Source of the DNA: an uncultured Lachnospiraceae bacterium
GTDB taxonomy: Bacteria > Bacillota > Clostridia > Lachnospirales > Lachnospiraceae
Length of the DNA: 64,000 nucleotides
Direction: 5' to 3'
Assembly (NCBI GenBank): GCA_946531495.1
Contig: CAMNAQ010000001.1
Location: 1 to 64,000, forward strand
The position numbers and the translations under genes were made by a program. Positions 47,931 through 57,894 of the stretch are shown piece after piece. Under the pieces are notes generated by a model. The model did no database searches. It saw only the letters and a list, made by a program, of their open reading frames with translations, and was not told where the DNA came from. Each line of letters begins with the position of its first letter. The stretch's first letter is position 1.

Positions 47931-49091
47931 ATGATCGGATTTGAGTATTACAACCCGGCAAAGATTGTATTCGGTGAAGAGAGTGAGAAAAGCCTTAAGG
48001 GTCTTCTTGAAAAGCATAATGTAAAGTCACTTCTTCTCGTATACAGCGGTGATTTCATCAAGACACTGGGCATCCATTCTGTAATAGAAGAGGCGGTTAA
48101 GGAACTTGGTATAAAGTTCAGTGAAAACGGAAATGTGGTACCGAATCCGACCATAGAGCTGGTAAGAGAGCTGGTCGCACAGGGCAAGAAGGATGATGTT
48201 GATTTTGTGCTGGCAGTAGGAGGAGGAAGCTCCATAGATACTGCAAAGGCAGTTGCCATCGGAATCCCCTATGACGGAGATGTATGGGATTTCTTTGAAA
48301 AGGGAATAGTACCGGAAGAAGTGCTTCCCATCGGAGTTATCGCGACAACAGCATCAAGCGGGTCTGAAACCTCTAACGCAGCAATTCTTTCAAGCGGAGA
48401 GTGGAAGCTGGGCTTCGAGGATGACCGTATCATCCCAAAATTCGCAATAATGAATCCCAGGTTCACCGCAGGGCTTCCGGCATATCCCACGTTCGTAGGC
48501 GTTGCCGATGTCCTGGCTCACCTTCTTGAGAGATATTTTTCGGATGAAAAGAATTCCGACACTACGGATTACCTGATAGAAGGGGCTATAAGAGCACTCC
48601 TTGTAACAGCCGACAAGCTTCTTGCGGATCTTAAGGATATTAATGCAAGAGCAGAGATTCAGTGGCTTGCAAGCGTATCACACGGCGGATCACTTGATGC
48701 CGGAAGAAGAGCAGACTGGGGATCACACAGGATCGAGCATGAGTTATCTGCCCAGTACAATATTGTACATGGTGAAGGAATGGCAGTGGTATTCACCGCG
48801 TGGACTAAGTATATGGCAAAGGTAAAGCCCTGGAGACTGGCACTTCTTGCAAGCAGGGTATTCGGAGCAGATCCCTACAATTATACCGAGGAGGAAAGAG
48901 CTCAGATCCTTGCTGAAAAGCTCGAGCAGTTCTTCAAAAAGCTGGGACTTAAGACGACTCTTACAGAGCTTGGCATTGATGATAAGGATTTTGAGATCAT
49001 GGCAAAACGCGCCACAAGGAACGGTAAAGTGGGACATTATGAGCCCCTTGATGCAGACAGCATCGTTAAGATATTAAAACTTGCTATATAA
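47931..49091 (+). CDS. iron-containing alcohol dehydrogenase
   Basis: GGGSSIDTAKA; metal-ligand region GSHRIEHELSAQYNIVHGEGMA. Confidence 0.92.
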   Translation: MIGFEYYNPAKIVFGEESEKSLKGLLEKHNVKSLLLVYSGDFIKTLGIHSVIEEAVKELGIKFSENGNVVPNPTIELVRELVAQGKKDDVDFVLAVGGGSSIDTAKAVAIGIPYDGDVWDFFEKGIVPEEVLPIGVIATTASSGSETSNAAILSSGEWKLGFEDDRIIPKFAIMNPRFTAGLPAYPTFVGVADVLAHLLERYFSDEKNSDTTDYLIEGAIRALLVTADKLLADLKDINARAEIQWLASVSHGGSLDAGRRADWGSHRIEHELSAQYNIVHGEGMAVVFTAWTKYMAKVKPWRLALLASRVFGADPYNYTEEERAQILAEKLEQFFKKLGLKTTLTELGIDDKDFEIMAKRATRNGKVGHYEPLDADSIVKILKLAI

Positions 49092-49135
49092 GCAATTTAA
49101 TAACCGATTCAAAAGATGAAAGGAGATTTATAAAA

Positions 49136-49690
49136 ATGGCAAGAGTAGAATTAAAGCAGCCGGAGGAGCTTTCGGCAGAATCAAAGAAGGCATATGATGA
49201 ACTGAATTCCAAGGGAAAGATCACCAATATGAAGCTTGTAATGCTTCAGGATTACGGAACCTATCTCGCATTCATGGGATGGTATGATTCATGGGGAAGC
49301 CTTGTTAATGTTGTGGGTCAGAGGGCAGCCACCATTTATGCTCACTCTGTATCTACCACCAACGGATGCCTTCTGTGCTCGCTTTTTTTCATAAGCGATC
49401 TTAAGGAGCTGGGACTTGATCCCAATAACCTTGTACTTGATGAAAAGGAGCAGCTTCTTCAGCAGCTCGGACAGCAGATAGTTAAGGATCCCACCAAGGT
49501 TTCCGACGAGCTTTTCGACGGACTTAAAAAGTATTTTACCGATACCGAGCTTATCGTTATCGTAGGCTTTGGAGCACAGATGCAGGCTACCAACAACTTT
49601 AACTCTGTTCTCAGAGTGGATGTTGACAGGCGTCTCCTTCCTCTTAAGGATGAGTTCAAGCCTGCAACCTGGAGAGACGTTATCAAATAA
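49136..49690 (+). CDS. carboxymuconolactone decarboxylase/AhpD-like protein
   Basis: CxxC motif NGCLLCSLF in helical AhpD-like context. Confidence 0.75.
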   Translation: MARVELKQPEELSAESKKAYDELNSKGKITNMKLVMLQDYGTYLAFMGWYDSWGSLVNVVGQRAATIYAHSVSTTNGCLLCSLFFISDLKELGLDPNNLVLDEKEQLLQQLGQQIVKDPTKVSDELFDGLKKYFTDTELIVIVGFGAQMQATNNFNSVLRVDVDRRLLPLKDEFKPATWRDVIK

Positions 49691-49718
49691 GCGATCATAC
49701 CGGCATGATATCCTCTTT

Positions 49719-49755
49719 GCGGCAGTCCTTTGTGGCTGCCGCATTATTATTTTAG
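49719..49755 (+). terminator. intrinsic terminator
   Basis: GCGGCAG-N10-CTGCCGC ATTATTATTTT. Confidence 0.7.
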
Positions 49756-49866
49756 AGACAAAAGCAGACAAACACGGAATAGTCTCTGCAGTCTTAATAC
49801 ATATGTGTTATAGTATATACTTAGGGATTGAACTGATATTCCCGTCTTACGGGAAAGGAAACCTTT

Positions 49867-51384
49867 ATGAAAGAAGCAAACATAAAAAACAGCCCGCACT
49901 CTAAGGAATATGAAGAGTTTTTTGAAAAGAACCGTATCAGGGTAAATAAATACCTTAATATAGTCCTGTGGTTTTTCATACTGGCCGGGCCTGCGATAGC
50001 AATAGGACTTAAGACAGGCATATTTTTTGATATTGAATATATGACCTGCGTGAGCATATCGGCGGTTGTCCTGATCATGGCCATGGGACATCTTATATTA
50101 TTCAAATTCTATCCGCGTTCCGTGATAACGTGTCTTTTTGCACTGACCGCACTGGATATCCTGATATTCTATATAACTTATGTAGAGATCAGTATTCAGA
50201 TGACCTGGTTTCTTGTCCCCATGCTCTCTTTGCTGTTTTGCAATATTTATATTTTTTTCTATGCCGTCGGACTGAATTACCTGACGATGTTTTTGGCAAT
50301 CCTGGCAGTCAGCGCTCATTTTGATGCCGTCAGGACGGATTTCAACTCTCCGATCGCGTATTTTGCGGATGCAATGGGTGCATATACCATTGAGACTCTT
50401 GTGATGGTGGCAGCCGGTCTGATCATATATAAGCTTATAAGCGAATATTTCGGAGGACTTTTTAAACAGTACGAAGTGATCAGGGAGCAGGAAAGGGAGA
50501 TGAAGGAGAAGATGGATATCCTCTCTTCCATGGCTGAGATCTACGATACGGTTAATCTTATTGATTTTAAGGATAATACGGAAACTCCGTTAAGAGATGC
50601 GGAGCTGGAAAAACAGGGTATAGACCCTAATACCCGTGTACATCCTTTGATGAAGCTTAAGCTGAACAACCATGTCATGCCGGATCAGATCGACAGCTTT
50701 AATACCTTCACGAATATTAAAACGATACGGTCCAGACTTTCCCGCAGAAAGGTTATAAGTGCCGAATTTATCGATGCGGTCAACGGATGGTTCAGAGCAC
50801 AGTTTATATCCGTTGCATCCGGAACCGACGGCATACCGGAAAAGATCATATATACCACACGAAATGTGGACGAGGATAAGAGAAGAGAGGAGCATCTGAT
50901 CAGACTTACCATGACTGATGAGATGACAAGACTTTATAACAGAAGATGCTATGATGAGGATCTGGGGATCATTTCCCAAAACGGAATGGATGACGATCTT
51001 GTCCTGTTTTCGATCGATATCAACGGACTCAAGAGAGTTAACGACAGTCTGGGACATGCAGCAGGTGACGAGCTTATAAAGGGAGCTGCCGAGTGCCTTG
51101 TTCTTTCTTTGATGAAGTATGGTAAAGTCTACAGGACCGGAGGAGATGAGTTTATCGGGATCCTTCATACAGATGATCCGGAATCGGTCAGGGCGGATGT
51201 TCGCGAAAAAGCCGCAGAATGGCATGGAGAATATGTTGATAAGCTTACACTGGCTGTAGGATATGCCTCACATAAAGATCATCCGGAGGCGGAGACCAAC
51301 GAGCTTGAGCAAATGGCCGATTCGGATATGTATTCCGAAAAGGGAAGATATTACAGAGAGAGCGGGATAGACCGGAGAAGATGA
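49867..51384 (+). CDS. membrane-anchored GGDEF diguanylate cyclase-like protein
   Basis: six or so TMs, SIDINGLKRVNDSLGHAAGDE, YRTGGDEF. Confidence 0.9.
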   Translation: MKEANIKNSPHSKEYEEFFEKNRIRVNKYLNIVLWFFILAGPAIAIGLKTGIFFDIEYMTCVSISAVVLIMAMGHLILFKFYPRSVITCLFALTALDILIFYITYVEISIQMTWFLVPMLSLLFCNIYIFFYAVGLNYLTMFLAILAVSAHFDAVRTDFNSPIAYFADAMGAYTIETLVMVAAGLIIYKLISEYFGGLFKQYEVIREQEREMKEKMDILSSMAEIYDTVNLIDFKDNTETPLRDAELEKQGIDPNTRVHPLMKLKLNNHVMPDQIDSFNTFTNIKTIRSRLSRRKVISAEFIDAVNGWFRAQFISVASGTDGIPEKIIYTTRNVDEDKRREEHLIRLTMTDEMTRLYNRRCYDEDLGIISQNGMDDDLVLFSIDINGLKRVNDSLGHAAGDELIKGAAECLVLSLMKYGKVYRTGGDEFIGILHTDDPESVRADVREKAAEWHGEYVDKLTLAVGYASHKDHPEAETNELEQMADSDMYSEKGRYYRESGIDRRR

Positions 51385-51851
51385 GAAGATCCACATTATG
51401 TTATATTTCCGATGCCGACAGGATCCTTATGCTCTACAGAAATAAAAAAGAAAACGATCCCAATGAGGGAAAATGGATCGGAATAGGCGGAAAGATCGAA
51501 GCGGGCGAAACTCCCGAAGAATGCATACGACGTGAGGTTATGGAAGAAACGGGCCTGATCCTCACGGACCTTCATTTTCACGGAATCATAAAATTCGTCT
51601 CGGAAAGCTGGGAGGATGAGGATATGTATCTTTTCTCGTCATCCGGATATGAAGGCGAAATGAATGATCTTTGTGACGAAGGAGAACTCAGGTGGATAGA
51701 AAGGGATAAGCTTTTGTCGCTTCCCATGTGGGAGGGTGATAAGCATTTTCTGAAAGCCCTTCTTTCCGGAAGAGACAGGATAGAGATGACTCTGATCTAC
51801 AGGGGGACCGGTTCTGAAGAGCATTTATCTGAAGTGATAGATAATTCATAA
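51381..51851 (+). CDS. NUDIX hydrolase (MutT/8-oxo-dGTP diphosphatase-like)
   Basis: NUDIX box GGKIEAGETPEECIRREVMEETGL; ATGA overlap with GGDEF gene. Confidence 0.92.
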   Translation: MRRSTLCYISDADRILMLYRNKKENDPNEGKWIGIGGKIEAGETPEECIRREVMEETGLILTDLHFHGIIKFVSESWEDEDMYLFSSSGYEGEMNDLCDEGELRWIERDKLLSLPMWEGDKHFLKALLSGRDRIEMTLIYRGTGSEEHLSEVIDNS

Positions 51852-51880
51852 ATATTTTTCCATGACAGGGGGATATTCCT

Positions 51881-53482
51881 TTGAGCGGATCTGAAAGAAA
51901 ACATCATTTTATTGGAATTGCCGAAATCATTTTTGCGCTGATACTTGCTGTGATTCTTACTGTCGGAAGGTTTATATTCAGATATACTTCTGTATTTGCG
52001 CTGCCCGGATACCTGAAGGAAAACGTGCTCATATTCCTTGCACTCTTCATTCCGTTTCTGCTCATATTTGCCCTTCTTGGCAAGGGAATCAGATATTTTT
52101 CCGGAAAGGATGATTCATACTCAAAAAAGCAGCTGACGGCTCTTTCAATCGCATCCGCGCTTCCGGTTATAGCATCGTGGATAACGGCGGTAGCTCTTTT
52201 TTATCCGGGACTGACTGTAACGAGCCTTCAAAATCTGATAACCTTCAACGGGGTTTCCGGTGAAAGCTATCCCGTGATACATACTCTCATAAGAGGATTA
52301 TTTATTTATCTCGACGGGATCGGACTTCCTGCTCCCTTCGGCGCAGTATTATATTTTTCTGTTCATCTGCTCATACTTTGTACTGCATGCGTTTATACGG
52401 TAAGGCGTGAGATGGAGGAAGGCGTCAGGATTCCGGTGGTGATAATGACCATGGCATACTTTGGTGTTTTTTCGGTGCTGATGGTCATGTTCAGGATAGA
52501 ATCCGCAGAGATCCTTTTCTTCAGTTCTGTTACGATGGTTTTACTCCTTCTTACAAGAGCCGATGAGAGAAAAAAAGGCGGTGCTGTCTGGTTTTGGATG
52601 TTTTTTTCGCTTACATGCCTTTTCAGATATAATTATCTGCCGGTTGGGATAATGCTTTTTATCATCCTTTTGTTTATGGCCGGAAAAAAGGAAATGAGGA
52701 AGTATCTGATAGCATCCGTTGCAGGCCTTCTTACTGTTTTTACGGTTCTTCTTGCGTTTTTCCCCGCATACGGGATAAGGGATCTGAAAGAAAGCGACCC
52801 CATGAGTGTTCCGGTATCCCAGATCGCCACAGTATATGAAGAACACATGCAGGAACTTTCTGTTGCCGAAAAGTTCATTACCGAAGAATATATGCAGCCC
52901 GGTGCCTACTCTTTCAGGGATGCCAGCTTTTTGATGGAGTCATTTAACGAAGCTCTTTATCTTTCGGACCGTTCGGCATTCTGGGATCTGTATATGCACT
53001 TTGCGCAAAAATATCCCTGGGATTTTCTTGATTCATTCCTAAATCTTAATTCCATCATCTGGCAGGTCGGAGAAATGGGTATCCCTCTCTGTATGGTCAT
53101 AGCCGGATTATATATAGCTTTCAGGTCAAAGCGCCGCGGATACGGGACCGGAGCATTTATGCTCATGTTTTTGTGGATCACTTATCTTTTTGCTCCAAAG
53201 CCGGTATTTTCGCAGATGTTTCCTTTTCTCCTTGCGGCTCCCGCTGTCCTGATCCCTGTTTTTGCCTGCGGTACCGTTTTTGCCGATGACAAAAGGGATG
53301 ATGAAGCAGAAGAGGATACGGACGAAGAAACCGCAGAAAAAACAGAAAGCAGTAAAGCAAAGGAAAAATCTGCAGAAAAATCAGAGAGCAATAAGGCAAA
53401 AGAAAACCCTGCAGAAAAAACAGAAAGCAGTGGGGATAAGCCGGATTCCGGGGATTCATCCGAAGACGGAAAAATCGTCTGA
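51881..53482 (+). CDS. polytopic membrane protein with charged repetitive C-terminal tail
   Basis: about ten hydrophobic segments; tail AEKTESSKAKEKSAEKSESNKAKENP; TTG start. Confidence 0.75.
   Translation: MSGSERKHHFIGIAEIIFALILAVILTVGRFIFRYTSVFALPGYLKENVLIFLALFIPFLLIFALLGKGIRYFSGKDDSYSKKQLTALSIASALPVIASWITAVALFYPGLTVTSLQNLITFNGVSGESYPVIHTLIRGLFIYLDGIGLPAPFGAVLYFSVHLLILCTACVYTVRREMEEGVRIPVVIMTMAYFGVFSVLMVMFRIESAEILFFSSVTMVLLLLTRADERKKGGAVWFWMFFSLTCLFRYNYLPVGIMLFIILLFMAGKKEMRKYLIASVAGLLTVFTVLLAFFPAYGIRDLKESDPMSVPVSQIATVYEEHMQELSVAEKFITEEYMQPGAYSFRDASFLMESFNEALYLSDRSAFWDLYMHFAQKYPWDFLDSFLNLNSIIWQVGEMGIPLCMVIAGLYIAFRSKRRGYGTGAFMLMFLWITYLFAPKPVFSQMFPFLLAAPAVLIPVFACGTVFADDKRDDEAEEDTDEETAEKTESSKAKEKSAEKSESNKAKENPAEKTESSGDKPDSGDSSEDGKIV
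53333..53435 (+). repeat. 39-bp tandem repeat encoding AEK(T/S)ES(S/N)KAKE(K/N)(S/P)
   Basis: units start at 53333, 53372 and 53411 (last partial). Confidence 0.85.
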
Positions 53483-53572
53483 AGGGCAGATAGTTAATTA
53501 TTTAACTGAAAATTTGCCTATATTTCCCATAAAAATCAGAATTGTATACAGGAATATTTGTATAATTTTCCA

Positions 53573-53601
53573 TTGACGAATAGTATTCTTTCAAATAAAA
53601 T
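53573..53601 (+). promoter_or_regulatory. promoter of liv operon
   Basis: TTGACG-N17-TAAAAT. Confidence 0.7.
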
Positions 53602-53721
53602 GCTTTTCAAGGCTGAAGGAGTATATCTTTCGGCTGTTTACCGCATACAGGGCACCGGGTATGAGGTAAAGGATGCAAGGTGCAAAGATCGTCGCCTTAT
53701 GGCGGCACAGGAGGAAATATT

Positions 53722-54927
53722 ATGAAAAAGAAGTTGCTTTCACTTATCATGACAGGCGCACTTGTCATGGCAATGACTGCATGTGGCGGTAATACCGCTG
53801 CCGGCGGAAACGGCGGATCAGGTGCGACAGGAAACGGCGAGCTTACCGGAACTCTTAAGCTCGGTGTGATCGGCCCCCTTACCGGTGGTGCTGCTATCTA
53901 CGGAAATGCAGTTGCTAACGGAACTCAGATCGCAGTTGATGAGATCAATGCAAGAGGAACCGGATTTACCATTGAACTAAATGCACAGGATGATGAGCAT
54001 GATGCAGAGAAGTCTGTAAATGCATATCATCAGCTTCAGGACTGGGGCGTACAGGCAATCGCAGGTACCGTTACCACCACTCCCTGTATTGCAGTTTCTG
54101 CAGAGGCTAATTCTGACAGAGTATTCATGCTCACTCCTTCAGCATCTGCTACTTCCGTAACAGAGGGCAAGGACAATGTATTCCAGCTTTGCTTTGCAGA
54201 TCCTAACCAGGGTTCCGCATCCGCTCAGTATATTTCAGACAATAACCTTGCTACCAAGGTTGCTGTTATCTACAACAATGCAGATGCATATTCAACCGGA
54301 ATTTATCAGACCTTCAAGGCAAGAGCTGCAGAGCTCGGACTTGAGATCGTTTCCGAGACAACCTTCACCGATGACACAACTGATTTCTCCGTTCAGGTAG
54401 GAGATGCTCAGTCAAACGGTGCAGAGCTTGTATTCCTTCCTATTTACTACACTCCCGCATCACTTATCCTTCAGCAGGCTGCATCCGCAGGATATGAGCC
54501 CAAGTTCTTTGGCGTTGACGGTATGGACGGAATCCTTACCATCGAGGGCTTCGATACCTCTCTTGCAGAGGGTGTTATGCTTCTTACTCCTTTCTCAGCA
54601 GATGCAACAGATGATCTTACCGCTAATTTCGTAAAGGCTTATAACGATAAGTACGGTGAGGTTCCTTCACAGTTTGCTGCAGACGGATATGACTGCGCTT
54701 ATGCTATCACCGCAGCTCTTCAGTTCTATGCAGATAAGAACGGCGGACTTGATGTTACCGGAATGACTGCAGAGCAGCTTTGTGATATACTGATCAAGGT
54801 GTTTACCGATCCTGATTTCTCTGTAAACGGTGTTACCGGTCTCGGAATGAGATGGAATGCAAACGGAGAAGTTAACAAGGATCCCAAGGCAGTTGTTATC
54901 CAGAACGGAGTATATGTAGGAATGTAA
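53722..54927 (+). CDS. livJ: branched-chain amino acid ABC transporter substrate-binding lipoprotein
   Basis: lipobox MAMTAC; IGPLTGGAAIYGNAVANGTQIAVDEIN; followed by livHMGF. Confidence 0.92.
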   Translation: MKKKLLSLIMTGALVMAMTACGGNTAAGGNGGSGATGNGELTGTLKLGVIGPLTGGAAIYGNAVANGTQIAVDEINARGTGFTIELNAQDDEHDAEKSVNAYHQLQDWGVQAIAGTVTTTPCIAVSAEANSDRVFMLTPSASATSVTEGKDNVFQLCFADPNQGSASAQYISDNNLATKVAVIYNNADAYSTGIYQTFKARAAELGLEIVSETTFTDDTTDFSVQVGDAQSNGAELVFLPIYYTPASLILQQAASAGYEPKFFGVDGMDGILTIEGFDTSLAEGVMLLTPFSADATDDLTANFVKAYNDKYGEVPSQFAADGYDCAYAITAALQFYADKNGGLDVTGMTAEQLCDILIKVFTDPDFSVNGVTGLGMRWNANGEVNKDPKAVVIQNGVYVGM

Positions 54928-54982
54928 TTATATTGACGCATCCGCTTTACGCGGTGTGACATGTAATGATATCTGAATTCAG

Positions 54983-55020
54983 CACTGGGCACCCTCAAAA
55001 GTGCTCAGTGTATTATTATT
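54983..55020 (+). terminator. intercistronic hairpin between livJ and livH (partial terminator or mRNA stabiliser)
   Basis: CACTGGGCAC-N8-GTGCTCAGTG, one G-U pair, followed by TATTATTATT. Confidence 0.5.
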
Positions 55021-55046
55021 AGGGAACGCATTAAGGAGCACATATC

Positions 55047-55919
55047 ATGCTTGCACATCTTATCAACGGAATAAGTCTGGGAAGTATATATGCGATAATC
55101 GCGCTGGGCTATACCATGGTTTACGGTATTGCAAAGATGCTGAATTTCGCACACGGCGATGTCATTATGGTAGGAGGATATGTATCCTTCTGCTCGATGA
55201 TGTACCTCGGTCTTCCCGCCCCGGTAGCCATATTGGCGGCTATATTTGTATGTACGGTCCTCGGTATAGTGGTTGAGCGTCTGGCATATAAGCCTCTGCG
55301 TACTGCCACTTCACTTGCCGTCCTGATCACCGCCATAGGCATGTCATATTTCCTTCAGAATGCGGCACTTCTTATATGGGGAGCAAATCCCAAGGCTTTC
55401 CCCAATATGTTCAAGGATGTTGAAGCAATTGAGATAGCAGGAGCAAGGGTATCGCCTGTTGCGGTCGTTGCCATTGTTGCGAACCTGATCATCATGGTTG
55501 CCTTAACTCTTTTTACAACACGTACCAAGGTCGGTAAGGCCATGAGAGCGGTGTCCGAGGATAAGGGTGCTGCTACGCTTATGGGTATCAATGTTAACTT
55601 TACCATATCCCTTACATTCGCGATCGGTTCGGGACTTGCAGCCATCGCCGGAGTCCTTCTTTGCACAGCCTATCCGACGCTCATGCCTACAACCGGTTCT
55701 ATGCCCGGTATCAAGGCGTTCACCGCAGCCGTATTTGGAGGCATCGGCTCCATACCCGGTGCAATGATCGGAGGTATCCTTCTGGGGATCATAGAGATCC
55801 TTGCAAGAGCCTACATTTCTTCGGAGCTTGCGGATGCGATAGTATTCGGTGTCCTTATAGTTGTACTGATATTCAGACCTACCGGACTTCTCGGTAAGCA
55901 GATTCATGAAAAGGTATAA
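55047..55919 (+). CDS. livH: branched-chain amino acid ABC transporter permease
   Basis: LINGISLGSIYAIIALGYTMVYGIAKMLNFAHGD. Confidence 0.95.
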   Translation: MLAHLINGISLGSIYAIIALGYTMVYGIAKMLNFAHGDVIMVGGYVSFCSMMYLGLPAPVAILAAIFVCTVLGIVVERLAYKPLRTATSLAVLITAIGMSYFLQNAALLIWGANPKAFPNMFKDVEAIEIAGARVSPVAVVAIVANLIIMVALTLFTTRTKVGKAMRAVSEDKGAATLMGINVNFTISLTFAIGSGLAAIAGVLLCTAYPTLMPTTGSMPGIKAFTAAVFGGIGSIPGAMIGGILLGIIEILARAYISSELADAIVFGVLIVVLIFRPTGLLGKQIHEKV

Positions 55920-55930
55920 GGAGGCATAAG

Positions 55931-56995
55931 ATGAACAGGATAAAAAATGCCTCTTCGGCATCCAAAAAAGCATTTTTGAATTATGGAATAGTGATAGTGT
56001 TTTTTATCGTATTCCAGACTCTTGTATCCACCGGTAATATTACCAGCGCGTTAAAGGGACAGCTGATCCCGATCATCTGCTACATGATCATGGCTGTTTC
56101 TCTTAACCTTGTGGTCGGAATCTCCGGCGAACTGTCACTTGGACATGCGGGCTTTATGTCGGTAGGTGCATTTACCGCGGTCATAGTCAGTTCTGCAATG
56201 GGCGATGCCGCAAATCCCGCAAAACTTCTTGTAAGCATAATCATAGGTGCGATCATTGCAGCGATCGCCGGTTTCCTCATCGGAATCCCGGTACTCAGAT
56301 TAAACGGCGATTACCTTGCGATCGTTACACTTGCATTTGGCGAGATAATCAAGAATATCCTTAACTGTCTTTATGTAGGCATCGATGAAAAAGGAGTTCA
56401 TTTTGCATTCAACAATCCGGATGCACTTGGAATGAATCCTCTCGGAAAAGTCATAATCAACGGACCTATGGGAGCTGTCGGCATCGCAAAGATCGCTACG
56501 TTCCCCACCGCAGTCATTCTTCTTATGATAATCCTGATAGTTATACAGAATCTGGTCAATTCAAGAACCGGACGTGCCATCATGGCGATCAGGGATAACA
56601 GGATCGCTGCAGAGAGCATGGGTCTGTCACCCATAAAATATAAGATGCTCGCGTTTACCGTATCCGCATCCATGGCAGGTGCTGCGGGAGCGGTATATGC
56701 ACTTAACTACTCCACACTCGTTCCGAAAAAATTTGATTTCAATACCTCGATCCTTGTTCTCGTGTTTGTCGTGCTCGGCGGTATCGGAAATATGACAGGT
56801 TCGCTGATCGCAGCAGGTGTTCTCGTTGTGCTTCCCGAGCTTTTGAGAAAATTCAGCGATTACCGTATGCTGGTATACGCGATCGTCCTTATCCTGGTAA
56901 TGCTTGTTACCAATAATGATAAGCTCAAAGGCAGGATCGATACATTTTTTAAGAAACTCAGAATGAATATCGCAAAAGGAGGCAGGAAGAAATGA
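55931..56995 (+). CDS. livM: branched-chain amino acid ABC transporter permease
   Basis: LNLVVGISGELSLGHAGFMSVGAF. Confidence 0.95.
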   Translation: MNRIKNASSASKKAFLNYGIVIVFFIVFQTLVSTGNITSALKGQLIPIICYMIMAVSLNLVVGISGELSLGHAGFMSVGAFTAVIVSSAMGDAANPAKLLVSIIIGAIIAAIAGFLIGIPVLRLNGDYLAIVTLAFGEIIKNILNCLYVGIDEKGVHFAFNNPDALGMNPLGKVIINGPMGAVGIAKIATFPTAVILLMIILIVIQNLVNSRTGRAIMAIRDNRIAAESMGLSPIKYKMLAFTVSASMAGAAGAVYALNYSTLVPKKFDFNTSILVLVFVVLGGIGNMTGSLIAAGVLVVLPELLRKFSDYRMLVYAIVLILVMLVTNNDKLKGRIDTFFKKLRMNIAKGGRKK

Positions 56996-57834
56996 GCAAG
57001 TCTCCCGAAGTAAAACTCGTAAATGTACCCAGCCCCAATTTTGTTCCGGAGAAGGATGCCGACAAGCCACTTGTGCTTGAGGCGGCACATCTCGGAATAG
57101 ATTTCGGCGGACTGGTAGCGGTAGATGAATTCAATATAGGTATCGGAGCTACGGAGATATGCGGTCTCATCGGTCCCAACGGCGCCGGCAAGACTACTAT
57201 CTTCAATCTTCTTACCAAGGTTTATGAGCCCACAAGAGGAACGATCATGCTGGGAGGCAAGGACACCCACAACATGACTCCCGTTCAGGTCAATCAGATG
57301 GGCATTGCCAGAACATTCCAGAATATAAGGCTTTTCGATAAGCTCTCTGTCGAAGAAAACGTCAAGATAGGACTTCACAATCATATTGGATATCACACTC
57401 TTTCGGGTGTGTTCAGACTTCCTTCGTACTGGAGTGAGGAAAAGAAATCACATGTAAGAGCGCTGGAGCTTCTCGATATATTTGGAATGGCTGATCTCGC
57501 AAACGTCACGGCAGATTCTCTTCCTTACGGAGCACAGAGAAGACTTGAGATCGTAAGAGCTCTTGCAACGGGTCCGAAGCTTCTTCTTCTCGACGAGCCG
57601 GCAGCAGGAATGAACCCTTCCGAAACCGAGGAATTGATGAACAATATCCGTAAGATAAGGGATGAGTTCCAGATAGCCGTTCTTTTGATCGAGCATGACA
57701 TGAATCTTGTAATGGGAATATGTGAGAGCATCGTGGTCCTTAATTTCGGAAGGATCATTGCAAAGGGAACTCCTTCCCAGATACAGGGAAATCCACAGGT
57801 TATCGAAGCATATTTGGGAACTCACAGAGGTTAG
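56992..57834 (+). CDS. livG: branched-chain amino acid ABC transporter ATP-binding protein
   Basis: GPNGAGKTTIFNLLT, ARTFQNIRLF, DEPAAGMNP. Confidence 0.95.
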   Translation: MSKSPEVKLVNVPSPNFVPEKDADKPLVLEAAHLGIDFGGLVAVDEFNIGIGATEICGLIGPNGAGKTTIFNLLTKVYEPTRGTIMLGGKDTHNMTPVQVNQMGIARTFQNIRLFDKLSVEENVKIGLHNHIGYHTLSGVFRLPSYWSEEKKSHVRALELLDIFGMADLANVTADSLPYGAQRRLEIVRALATGPKLLLLDEPAAGMNPSETEELMNNIRKIRDEFQIAVLLIEHDMNLVMGICESIVVLNFGRIIAKGTPSQIQGNPQVIEAYLGTHRG

Positions 57835-57894
57835 GCCGGGTCCCTGTTGCATTAACGAAGGGGATCGGGCTGCAATAAATCAGAGGATGATCTA

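Noticed and set aside
50590-51225. 211-aa minus-strand ORF
   Set aside because: Shadow of the GGDEF gene; no independent support.
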